From Fibrobacteria bacterium GUT77 (GTDB lineage Bacteria; Fibrobacterota; Chitinivibrionia; Chitinivibrionales; Chitinispirillaceae): a DNA stretch of 14,701 nucleotides. Below, one piece after another: positions 1 to 7,973 of this stretch; the stretch's first letter is position 1; every line of letters starts with the position of its first letter. The notes beneath the pieces are model-generated. The model was not told where the DNA came from. It was given only the letters and a program-made list of their open reading frames with translations, and searched no databases. The stretch lies in assembly GCA_001462255.1 (NCBI GenBank), contig LIUJ01000207.1:1-14701 (forward strand). The letters run 5' to 3'. A program made the translations under genes and the position numbers.

Positions 1-3000
1 GGCGTTCCCCGCGTTTAAAAGCAATTTCTTGGCCTTGCCTTGGAAGCCCGGTATGTTTACCGTAATGTCCGCCTCAGTCTTAGGATGCTTGTTGACGATC
101 AGCAACGACCTCTTCTTGCCGTCAAGCGTGTAATAACTCGACACGCGGTCGTTTCCGGTATTCGACTCCAACAGCGACCCGCGACCTAAACTGTGGCTCG
201 CCATTTTGAACGCCCAATACGACGGGCGCGGCACATTGTCGCCGTCCGGCGCTCCGACACGGGAGAGGTAACCGTAGTCGCCGCCCTCCGGAGTTATGCT
301 GTTGTGAACGTCCCAGTAAGACGCCTGCTCTATGTTGTGGTGCGTGAGCATACCCAAATAATCGGCCACAAAGAGAGCGTTGACGATACCCAATGTCTGG
401 GGCCCCGGTTTAAAGTCCACCGAGTTCCATTCCGTAAGCCAAACCTCGTACTTTTTACCCGCGACGCCGCTATTCTCAAGTTGCTTCCGCACGCCCGGCA
501 AAATCTCGTTTAGCGTCTGCGGCGCGGCCAAGAGCCCCGCGTCGTTCTCCTGACCGGTGCCTTGCGGGTAGTGGTGGACGTTTACGCCGTCAACCACGTC
601 TTTAAGTTGCTCAAATGTCCTATGGTTCCAATCGCCCTCAAGCATCCACACGGCCGTAACGACTATACTGGGATCCACTGCCTTCATCTGCTTTGCGAAC
701 TCCCGCGCGCGCTTACCGTACTCCTCCGGCGTGCAGTGGTTGGCGTGCCAATCACCGTATAACTCGTTACCTATTTCCCAATACTTCACATTCGCCTTCT
801 TGACCTTGTTTACATGGTTTACCCACTTGGCCGCTTCCTCCGGCGTACCGGTACCGAAGTTGACCGTAATCATCGGCGTCGTGTTCGTCTTTTTGCAAAA
901 CTCCAAAAATTCGTCAATATCAACCATCCAATCCTTCTTCTTGAGCACCTCTTCCCAATGATCCTCGTCGGCGCGCAACCCGCCGGGATAACGCAAAACA
1001 TGATGATTGACATCTTTTACGTACTTTTCAGTCTCCGGACGCAACAAGTCGCCGTCCCACAACGCGACATTTATTCCAAAGAGACCCTCGTTTATCTTTT
1101 TCGTGACCTCTTTGTCGCTACCCGTAATCGTCACGGCGACCTTGGCCGGATCCTCCTTCACCTTAGCCACTCTATCGTTGGTAAGCCTCACGTTGTCAAC
1201 CTTATATGTGCCCCGTGATCCCTCGCCGGCCGGCTTAAAATCGAGCACGGTAACGCCGTCAAGGTCAAACTTGCCGTTCTGCACCGCTTCCGGCGGTTGG
1301 TAGTAGGGGAACTTTGAAAAATTCTTAAACGGAACGATAACCTCCGTCCACCCCTTGTTTCCGCCCGCCGGAGCTATAAATATCTCATTGCCCTTGTCTT
1401 GAACCTGAACGGTTATAGGCTGGTACGGTTTATCCGTGTAGAAGTCAAACTTCAACCCCCAGTGCTTCGTCCAGTCCCGCTGTTCGGCGGAACGGTTCTG
1501 ATCCCTATAGTTGAAGAGCACGTCTACCCAGTCGCCAAGTCTATAGGTAATTTCAATAGCCTTGCTACCGCCGTTCGGAGCGCCCGAAGCGGAGTACTTG
1601 AACTCTACCTCCGACTTAGGCCCGTTGGACGACTCCCACTTTTGGTCGGCCTCAGACTCAAAATCGTGCAACTTAACATCCGGGGCGTTGGACTTAAACG
1701 CGTTCCAGTAATCCTCCGGATTCACATAACCCGGAATCTCCTCTATAAAAGAAACGTCCTTCACATAAAAATTGACCGGCTCGCCCTCCGCGACCTTGTT
1801 CTCGCCCTTACCTACGGAGAAACGCACCTCTTGTATCTTCGCCCAGTCAATCTTTCCGGAAATCTCCGCGTTCTTGCTGTCGTCCCAGTATAAACCCTCC
1901 GGCCTAAAAGAACGGATGGGCACCATATAATACTTCCATGTAGGCTCAATTTTGGTAATATCCGCGAGCAACACCTTTGTCTGCACCTTGACCTCAACAC
2001 CGGCGCTATTCTTACCCTGATTGTCCAAGAGACCTATGCCGACGTTGCCCACCCCCTCGCCGCCGCGCCCCCAAAACGCTATACCGGCCGCCTTCGCCGT
2101 CCGAGCGTTTGTCAGGTTGGCGAACTTGCCCTCACCCAAAGAAATCGTGACGCCGGAGTATTCGTTGCCGTCCATGTAATTCGCGAAAATCGACGCGCCG
2201 GACTTAGTCTTCTGAACCTTGAAAGCGGTCTTACCGCCGTAAACGTATGCAAAACCGACAGGATCGCCGCCGACAACAACCTTATCGGTCTCCTTAACGG
2301 CGGGTTTGCTCGCTACGGGAACATCTTCGAGCACTTCGTCCCTATCGTCCCAATACTTAACATCCTCAACCTCTTTGGCCTCAAAAACATTGCTAACGAT
2401 AAAGATATCGTCGACCCAAACGCGGAAAGACGGGTTTTCATTCTTCTTGATCTCTATACGAAACTCGCAAACCTTGTCCCATTGAAAAGGTTCGGGCACC
2501 TCAACTTTTTTCTTGGCATCCCAAAAAACGCCGCGCTTGCCGAAATCTACGAGTGGGATGCTAACAAGCGTCCAATCCTTTTTAATACCGCCGTAGTTGT
2601 TGATCGGGAGGCGCACAACGGTTTTTTTACCGTCGCCGTTTTCGTCGTCAACGAGCGCCGCCCAGGCAATCTCGGCACCGTTATTTCCCTTAACCCAAAA
2701 CTGCAACGCGCCGGCGTTGAAGTAAGGATTAACGTCGTACATCATATTGTACAAACAGACGGAACCGCCCGAATAGTCGTCGGCGACCAAGTCGAACTGC
2801 AAGGCCACCTCGCCGTTCTTGCCGGAGTTTTCGGGTATGTACACCTTAGACGCATCCGGATAAACGTACTGATAACCTCCGGAGACGAAATCTTCGTCGA
2901 AGAAGCGATACACAACCTGCGACTCTCCCGACGCCGCCTTTTTCGCGCTGCCGCCCGCGTCCGATTCGGCGATCACGCCGCCGGTAGGCTTAAGTTGCAT

Positions 3001-3069
3001 ACCGCAACCCACAATAAGCGCGGTGACGGCAAACAACCCGGCCATTACTACTCCTATCCTTTTTTTCAT
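1..3069 (-). CDS. Multimodular lipoprotein glycoside hydrolase, clan GH-A (GH51/GH39-like), 3' end outside window
   Basis: The first 1023 residues are present and the frame is still open at base 1. A lipoprotein signal peptide ends in Ile-Val-Gly-Cys (Cys22), followed by a Gly/Ala/Ser-rich linker. Three beta-sandwich-like modules follow (about residues 50-226, 228-446, 448-631), each with a Trp-x-x-V-x-(I/V)-P core and a closing (V/K)-D-(D/N/V) strand, as in CBM11/CIA30-type carbohydrate-binding folds. The catalytic domain starts near residue 650. It shows LRYPGG (Arg693), WEIGNE with the predicted acid/base Glu769, HHYPQG, and WLTEWN with the predicted nucleophile Glu880. That layout is typical of clan GH-A, closest by eye to GH51 alpha-L-arabinofuranosidases or GH39; GH44 or GH30 are alternatives. 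A C-terminal beta-sandwich has begun at the edge. The protein is probably membrane-anchored and acts on a plant cell-wall glycan. A GGAGAGGG-type ribosome site sits just upstream, 26 bp after the preceding gene, suggesting cotranscription. Confidence 0.87.
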   Translation of the reverse strand, partial: MKKRIGVVMAGLFAVTALIVGCGMQLKPTGGVIAESDAGGSAKKAASGESQVVYRFFDEDFVSGGYQYVYPDASKVYIPENSGKNGEVALQFDLVADDYSGGSVCLYNMMYDVNPYFNAGALQFWVKGNNGAEIAWAALVDDENGDGKKTVVRLPINNYGGIKKDWTLVSIPLVDFGKRGVFWDAKKKVEVPEPFQWDKVCEFRIEIKKNENPSFRVWVDDIFIVSNVFEAKEVEDVKYWDDRDEVLEDVPVASKPAVKETDKVVVGGDPVGFAYVYGGKTAFKVQKTKSGASIFANYMDGNEYSGVTISLGEGKFANLTNARTAKAAGIAFWGRGGEGVGNVGIGLLDNQGKNSAGVEVKVQTKVLLADITKIEPTWKYYMVPIRSFRPEGLYWDDSKNAEISGKIDWAKIQEVRFSVGKGENKVAEGEPVNFYVKDVSFIEEIPGYVNPEDYWNAFKSNAPDVKLHDFESEADQKWESSNGPKSEVEFKYSASGAPNGGSKAIEITYRLGDWVDVLFNYRDQNRSAEQRDWTKHWGLKFDFYTDKPYQPITVQVQDKGNEIFIAPAGGNKGWTEVIVPFKNFSKFPYYQPPEAVQNGKFDLDGVTVLDFKPAGEGSRGTYKVDNVRLTNDRVAKVKEDPAKVAVTITGSDKEVTKKINEGLFGINVALWDGDLLRPETEKYVKDVNHHVLRYPGGLRADEDHWEEVLKKKDWMVDIDEFLEFCKKTNTTPMITVNFGTGTPEEAAKWVNHVNKVKKANVKYWEIGNELYGDWHANHCTPEEYGKRAREFAKQMKAVDPSIVVTAVWMLEGDWNHRTFEQLKDVVDGVNVHHYPQGTGQENDAGLLAAPQTLNEILPGVRKQLENSGVAGKKYEVWLTEWNSVDFKPGPQTLGIVNALFVADYLGMLTHHNIEQASYWDVHNSITPEGGDYGYLSRVGAPDGDNVPRPSYWAFKMASHSLGRGSLLESNTGNDRVSSYYTLDGKKRSLLIVNKHPKTEADITVNIPGFQGKAKKLLLNAGNA

Positions 3070-3095
3070 CACACCCTCTCCTCTCTATACTTAAG

Positions 3096-5195
3096 TTAAA
3101 ATTTTACCGTCAAATAAACTTCCGGTTGCATTGCGATATAGTCATTATTCTTGTTTTTGCCGGTAGCCGCGTCAAACTCACCGACCGGACCCTCGCCGGT
3201 AAGCCTTGTCAGCTTGACCGTCAACGCGCCGCCGTCGGCGACTTTATAACCGAGGCCTACGCCGAAATTGCTGAAATTGTACTCGGCGTCAGCTATATCG
3301 GAATTACCGTTTATCTCACCCTTGATCGTTGTGTTAAGCAACTGATAGCCGACTAAGAAGCTGAAACGCGACACGAAGTTGTAATTGAGCTCGGCACTGA
3401 TAAGTTGACTGGCGCTCTCCGTTTTTAAAACATTTGTTCCACCCTGCAAAACCACCGTATTACCCGTTGTCGCGTTATACATCATGAAAGACCCGCCGAT
3501 TTTGAGCGACTGACCAAGCACTGGCACAAATTTAGCGACATCAACGCTCGCGCCGCCGCCGGCCGTCATATATTCCGGCGTAATAGCCACACTCCCGACG
3601 TTAGGCATCCCCGTCACGGGATCCAAGCCGAGGTCATAACCAAACGACCTTTCCTCCACAGCCTTAAGCATCGCCAACCTCGCGCCTACCGTCAAAGCTT
3701 TGTCCAAGAACGATCCGTCAAAATCAACGACGGGGCCGGTACGGTCAGCCGTGGCAAAACCGCCCGGCAGAGCCGCCTGAAAGACATTACCGTCCGTAAA
3801 CACGCCGTACCCGCCGTCCGGTCGAACCAATATCGCGTTGGTGTAAGCGTTCTTGGTCTGCGGTTTCGGCCCGGCAAAATACTGCGACGGAGTGTATTTA
3901 AAAACCGTCCTATAAAGAGCGTCAAACGGATTCATAAGACCCAAACCGCTTAAACCGTTTTCATTATTCATAATCGTACGTTGCACAAACGAAGGGCTCT
4001 GAGCGGCGTCATTCCTAAAGGCGGTATCGTTTTGAATGAACGTTGCCTTAAGATTTACCGCGTTTTCCTCACCCAACGCGAGCCGTAATGAGAGACCGGC
4101 GTTTATCGCCATGCCGCTCACCGCGCTGTCGGCAACCGAGGTATTTTCCATATAGTACTTCTTGTCCGCCGAAAACGCAACTTCAGCGTTAACGCCGACA
4201 CGAACGACCTCATCGGACATAAACACGCGGTTATCCAAATTTAAGCGACCGGCAAAAACATTGTTCGATTGAGAACCCAATTTCGCGGTTTCATCGTCTA
4301 AATTCTTACTGCTTGCCACATAATCAAATATCATAACGTCGCTGACGCCTAAACCGGCACCCTCAATTATTTGCGTACTTAAATTAAAACCGAGCAAATA
4401 TTTGTCGTAATCGGCGTCCCAATAGTTGCTGTTAGGAGGTGTCGCAATGCCGGGCGGAGGAGATATGGCCGACTCTCCCGTACCGCGAGTCGCCAAACGA
4501 GCCCCGAAAATATCCGCGCTCAACTCTTTCAGAATAGTGCCGGACTCGGTACCGAGTTCAGTCCGAAATTCAAGGTTTACGCCCTGCAATATGCGGTTGT
4601 TATCCCCCAAAAACATCTCCGACATTGCATACTCGCGCCCTTGAGCGAAAATCTCCGGCTCATAGAGAAGCGGGTCAAGGTCAGGCGACCAAAGCGTAAG
4701 CGGAGTCAATTTCTTTGTGTAGTCGCCGACGTTGTATTTGAAAATACCCTGCAACGCGGATCCGTCAACGCTCAACCAACGCGTAGCAATGGGGTTTTGG
4801 ACGTCGGAAAAGAAGTTCCTCCAGTCCTGATGAAGCCTAAACATCGCGCGGGCGCTAAGAGCGGTGTTCGGCCTGGCGACTACGTTGAAATCGACACTCG
4901 TGAACTCGGCGCTTTCGGATTTTTTCTGATTTTCCTCAACCGCGCTACCGGAAACCTGCGAGTTCAAAAATTGCGACCGAAATTCGCCGTTGAAGTGAAT
5001 TCCGGCCTTGGACATCACACGATCAATCTGCGCGGCAATACCATCGACGCGCTTATCGACATCCTCCTGTGCAAACGCCGCCGACACACAGAGCACCAGC
5101 GCCAACGCAACATGGAAAAGCTTCTTCATAGAACACAGCCTTTCTTGCCTTGATAAGGTATTTCGATTCAGTTTATTTGCTTTTTTCGCGTTCAT
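3096..5195 (-). CDS. Predicted outer-membrane beta-barrel protein, smaller of a related pair
   Basis: 699 residues from the chosen ATG. A textbook signal peptide (MKKLFHVALALVLCVSAAFAQ) begins at residue 23, so the true start may instead be the ATG at 5129. I kept 5195 because an AGGGAGGG ribosome site lies 8 bases ahead, while 5129 has only a weak AAGG. After cleavage comes a short heptad segment (V46, V50, I53, I57, V60), then FNGEFR and a long run of alternating amphipathic strands ending in Phe, the usual BAM-recognised C-terminus. The blocks TPLTLW (164-169), EPE and LQGVNLEF (203-210) followed by LSADIF recur in the upstream neighbour, which suggests the two are distant paralogues. I do not recognise a named family. 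The setting between a sugar-type importer and a glycosidase suggests a glycan porin or binding protein. The gene starts 14 bp after its neighbour stops. Confidence 0.88.
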   Translation of the reverse strand: MNAKKANKLNRNTLSRQERLCSMKKLFHVALALVLCVSAAFAQEDVDKRVDGIAAQIDRVMSKAGIHFNGEFRSQFLNSQVSGSAVEENQKKSESAEFTSVDFNVVARPNTALSARAMFRLHQDWRNFFSDVQNPIATRWLSVDGSALQGIFKYNVGDYTKKLTPLTLWSPDLDPLLYEPEIFAQGREYAMSEMFLGDNNRILQGVNLEFRTELGTESGTILKELSADIFGARLATRGTGESAISPPPGIATPPNSNYWDADYDKYLLGFNLSTQIIEGAGLGVSDVMIFDYVASSKNLDDETAKLGSQSNNVFAGRLNLDNRVFMSDEVVRVGVNAEVAFSADKKYYMENTSVADSAVSGMAINAGLSLRLALGEENAVNLKATFIQNDTAFRNDAAQSPSFVQRTIMNNENGLSGLGLMNPFDALYRTVFKYTPSQYFAGPKPQTKNAYTNAILVRPDGGYGVFTDGNVFQAALPGGFATADRTGPVVDFDGSFLDKALTVGARLAMLKAVEERSFGYDLGLDPVTGMPNVGSVAITPEYMTAGGGASVDVAKFVPVLGQSLKIGGSFMMYNATTGNTVVLQGGTNVLKTESASQLISAELNYNFVSRFSFLVGYQLLNTTIKGEINGNSDIADAEYNFSNFGVGLGYKVADGGALTVKLTRLTGEGPVGEFDAATGKNKNNDYIAMQPEVYLTVKF

Positions 5196-5203
5196 ATTCT
5201 TAT

Positions 5204-5211
5204 CCCTCCCT
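5204..5211 (-). promoter_or_regulatory. Ribosome binding site favouring the longer start of the smaller barrel gene
   Basis: AGGGAGGG, 8 bases before the ATG at 5195; its first two bases are the last two of the upstream TAG stop. The competing ATG at 5129, which gives the classical signal peptide, has only AAAGG (5139-5143) 9 bases ahead. Confidence 0.65.
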
Positions 5212-7882
5212 AAAACCAGGTTTTGATTTCAAGTGAAAAAACCGGCGTTACCCAATCGTTAGTGTAATTCTCGTACTCCGTTTTGGGCGTTTCCGCGTTA
5301 CGCCGTTGTTCGTTCAGTTTTGAGTAATAATCGTTCATACCCTTATCCTCGTGAGTTATCCACTTAACGCGGCCATGCAACCCCACGCGCTCAAGTATGT
5401 CCCAGTCAAAACCCAAGCCGAAAGCGAAATCATGGTAGTTTATAGGAACGTTCACAATATTATCGGGCGTAAGGGAGCCTCTGCCCACCACGCTGGTGGG
5501 ATTCTCCGATTCTATCGCATAAAGGCTGGTCGGATTGATATATCCCCCCTCGTTGTCAACCAGCATCCAAGCCTTTCGCGAGCGCCAATTCTCATAGCCG
5601 AAAAGACCCAGCAAATAAAAACTCTTATGGAGCGCTATAGCGGGTTCAAGCCTGAGGTAAAAGGACCAAAGAAGCATATTGTCCGCCTCATCCGAAAAAG
5701 CCAACGGCGTTAAGGAACTTGAGACCCCGCTCAACCCGGCATACCCGCCCACAAACAGGTCTTTGCGATAACCTATCGCGGCGCCGATGTCATAAGCGGC
5801 GTCAAGCTCAAGGTTGAACGTATACTTCTTACTCTCCGGCACCCACGACGCTGTCGTCGAATATTTCCCGCTACTGTCGGTACGCCACGCCTTCGCCGTT
5901 TCATCCCAAACTTGATAAGAAGTGAAAGACTGATTTAATATCGTCGAACCCGCGCTCGAATTGTTCGTACGTCTAACCCAAAGGTTATTATACGCGTCCA
6001 ATTTATTGGCGTAGGGAACAAAACCCTCAAACATGGACAAATAATCACTCCTCAAACCGCCGGCGCTGGGTCCGGCGACCGTTTGTATCCCGTTACTTCC
6101 GGCATTCGTATAATATGAGGCGAGATGAACGAAACTCTCGTCCCCCAACCTACCTCGGTATACTTTTCCGCCGACTTTAAGCGAGTTGTCAACAAGGCCG
6201 TTGCCCCACCTATTAAAAGAACTGTGGAAAAACGTAAACATATCGGAGCCGTTAAGACGGTACGGAAAGAATAAAACGTCCCGTCCCTCCTCAACATTAA
6301 AATGCTGACCGTATTTGACTCTCAAATGACCGTAACCGGGCAACTTAGGAGAAAACGTCAAATTCACGCCGGCCATATTTTGTGTGTAGGGCGAACCCTC
6401 GCCGCGAGCGATGAACTTGCCCGCCCCAACCATATTGGATCCGAACGCGTAAAACGCGTCTATCGGCGTAACAAAAGAAAACGGTGAGTAAAAACCCTTA
6501 CTGATATACGCCAAATCAACCTCTATAGGCAAAAAACCGTTGTAGGCAAGCTTAGCGTAAGCCGCGGGGACTATACCGCCGGAAGACAAACCCCTTTCGC
6601 TCCAATCTTCCGGATGCCTGATAGAATCCGCTCCTCGCGCCGAATGCGCGCCTTCCGAATCAATAAACCATACGGTATCCACCCAATTTACGGCCACATC
6701 CGCGTGCAACGAAAATTTATCGTTTATAGGCCCCTTTATATCCAAAGAAACGGTTTTAGGTTCCTTAACAAATATTGAGTCGTTGGCCCTAAACTCCGTA
6801 AGCAAATGATATGTCCCGCTTCCGGGTCCGTTTCCGGCACCCTCTTTATTGGAAAATAAGACATCGTCTTTATAATCAATGCCTACATAGTTGAGTCCCA
6901 ACGTCATGTCTCCCAGCGCCTTACCCTTAGCAAGTCGACCGTGGATAACATGTCGGTAAGAATCCCCAATGCCATGTCCTTTTTCGGGAAACGGCCCTTC
7001 CGCTCCGTCCGCGTAACCCAAATCTCCGGCAAAATCAATATACTCACGCTCAAAATTGTCGTAACGCTCAAACGTTCCGTAAATAAAGTTGGCGTAAAGA
7101 TCCGCCGGAAGATTTATACTCTCAACATTTATACCGTTGAACGGCTTTTTGTTCCAAGCCGCCCTACCGGCCTTCTCACCCTTAGCTATATTATACTCGT
7201 AGTAACGAGCAATGGGTTGCTCCACCTCAAAAGGCAGATACTCCCACGCGAAAGTACGCGGTTGCGCCTTCCAAACCGTGAGCGGAGACGCTTCGGTCCA
7301 CATGGTATTGCCGAGTTTTACCCAAAAAGAGGCGGGAACGGTACGCACCGCTATACCCGCCGACATATCCTCATGGATTGTTATGCTGTTTTTTACCTTG
7401 TCATACCTATACTGATAAGGAGCAAAACCATCATCACTCCAATGCTTTTTCTCGTAATAACGATTTCCGACAAGCGTATGCTGGAATCCTATCTTAGACC
7501 ATAAAACCGTATTGCGCCCCGCCCGCGCCACCATTCCGAGACGAAACACATTGTCATTCCCCTCCCACCCCGACTGCAAATACGTCCTATCAGCCTGCAT
7601 ATACCCCGGAGCGTCAAACCCCAAATTATGATACTGCATTTTGAGACGCGCTTCCCCGGAAAACGAGACCGGACTTGAACCTCCGGACATCAAGGTAGAC
7701 TGAACTTTGGACTCAATATTATCCAACGAATTGGACAGACTATCCACTCTATCGGATAACACCCCCGCGCTCGTAGCGACAGGTACGGCCAAGGATAAAA
7801 CCGCCAGACCGATCGCAACCGCTATACCGCGAGTACTGCGAGTACGTGTCAAGCGGACCATTCGTTTGTTGAATATAGCCAA
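5210..7882 (-). CDS. Predicted outer-membrane beta-barrel protein, larger of a related pair (TTG start)
   Basis: 890 residues. The start is a TTG with a perfect AGGAGG 5 bases upstream; the first in-frame ATG (residue 8) lies too far from that site. An Arg-rich n-region and hydrophobic stretch (about residues 19-39) end in an Ala-Thr-Ser-Ala cleavage site. A short coiled coil follows (V46, L49, L53, I56, V60, L64), then FSGEAR at 74-79 and many Trp/Tyr-rich amphipathic strands to a terminal Phe, all as expected of an outer-membrane barrel. SPLTVW (199-204), FEVEQPIARYYEY and FNGINVE...LPADLY (248-262) match blocks in the next gene. The protein is larger than classical 16- or 18-strand porins, so it may have a bigger barrel or long loops. 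No named family recognised. The role is inferred from context: outer-membrane binding or passage of oligosaccharides. It is separated from the importer genes by a hairpin-bearing gap. Confidence 0.88.
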   Translation of the reverse strand: MAIFNKRMVRLTRTRSTRGIAVAIGLAVLSLAVPVATSAGVLSDRVDSLSNSLDNIESKVQSTLMSGGSSPVSFSGEARLKMQYHNLGFDAPGYMQADRTYLQSGWEGNDNVFRLGMVARAGRNTVLWSKIGFQHTLVGNRYYEKKHWSDDGFAPYQYRYDKVKNSITIHEDMSAGIAVRTVPASFWVKLGNTMWTEASPLTVWKAQPRTFAWEYLPFEVEQPIARYYEYNIAKGEKAGRAAWNKKPFNGINVESINLPADLYANFIYGTFERYDNFEREYIDFAGDLGYADGAEGPFPEKGHGIGDSYRHVIHGRLAKGKALGDMTLGLNYVGIDYKDDVLFSNKEGAGNGPGSGTYHLLTEFRANDSIFVKEPKTVSLDIKGPINDKFSLHADVAVNWVDTVWFIDSEGAHSARGADSIRHPEDWSERGLSSGGIVPAAYAKLAYNGFLPIEVDLAYISKGFYSPFSFVTPIDAFYAFGSNMVGAGKFIARGEGSPYTQNMAGVNLTFSPKLPGYGHLRVKYGQHFNVEEGRDVLFFPYRLNGSDMFTFFHSSFNRWGNGLVDNSLKVGGKVYRGRLGDESFVHLASYYTNAGSNGIQTVAGPSAGGLRSDYLSMFEGFVPYANKLDAYNNLWVRRTNNSSAGSTILNQSFTSYQVWDETAKAWRTDSSGKYSTTASWVPESKKYTFNLELDAAYDIGAAIGYRKDLFVGGYAGLSGVSSSLTPLAFSDEADNMLLWSFYLRLEPAIALHKSFYLLGLFGYENWRSRKAWMLVDNEGGYINPTSLYAIESENPTSVVGRGSLTPDNIVNVPINYHDFAFGLGFDWDILERVGLHGRVKWITHEDKGMNDYYSKLNEQRRNAETPKTEYENYTNDWVTPVFSLEIKTWF

Positions 7883-7887
7883 ACGGA

Positions 7888-7893
7888 CCTCCT
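7888..7893 (-). promoter_or_regulatory. Ribosome binding site deciding a TTG start
   Basis: A perfect AGGAGG, 5 bases before the TTG at 7882-7880. The nearest in-frame ATG (7861-7859) would be 26 bases away, so the TTG is the likely initiator of the larger barrel gene. Confidence 0.8.
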
Positions 7894-7909
7894 ATCTTTA
7901 ATATGATTA

Positions 7910-7938
7910 ACTGTAATTGTCATTTCGACTTCGCTCAA
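7910..7938 (-). promoter_or_regulatory. Weak internal promoter candidate ahead of the outer-membrane protein genes
   Basis: Minus strand TTGAGC (7933-7938), 17-base spacer, TACAGT (7910-7915); 4 of 6 matches in each element. It would give the two barrel genes and the glycosidase their own start, but the -35 lies inside the repeat, so the match may be fortuitous. Confidence 0.27.
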
Positions 7939-7971
7939 TGACCTTTTCTTCCGATAGCCGAGCGGAGTCGA
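7925..7971. repeat. Intergenic inverted repeat resembling dispersed TCGACTTCGCTC-type repeats
   Basis: Arms TCGACTTCGCTC (7925-7936) and GAGCGGAGTCGA (7960-7971) pair at 11 of 12 positions around a 23-base loop. A smaller perfect inverted pair GTCATT/AATGAC (7919-7924, 7937-7942) brackets the left arm. Text of this kind (TCATT-TCGACTTCGCTC-AATGA) is familiar as a dispersed repeat in many bacterial genomes. It starts 2 bases after the last importer gene's stop. No T-run follows, so it is a poor terminator but could stabilise or attenuate the message. Confidence 0.55.
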
Positions 7972-7973
7972 GG

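Noticed and set aside
193..3099. Open frames on the plus strand opposite the glycosidase, up to about 205 codons (for example 2482-3099)
   Set aside because: They lie antisense to a gene with intact catalytic motifs, have Arg/Val-rich compositions typical of reverse-frame readings, and lack good ribosome sites.
4641..5153. 170-codon plus-strand open frame opposite the smaller barrel gene
   Set aside because: It is the complement of a coding frame with a clear signal peptide and barrel pattern; no family motifs or ribosome site.
6941..7504. 187-codon plus-strand open frame opposite the larger barrel gene
   Set aside because: Shadow of the barrel gene; no recognisable domain and no promoter or ribosome site.
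3096..7882. SusC/SusD or TonB-dependent receptor pair
   Set aside because: No TonB box, plug domain or SusD-like lipoprotein is visible; both proteins are signal peptide, coiled coil and barrel-like.
7919..7973. Intrinsic terminator after the last ATPase gene
   Set aside because: The stem has a long loop, one mismatch and no T-run after it on the minus strand.
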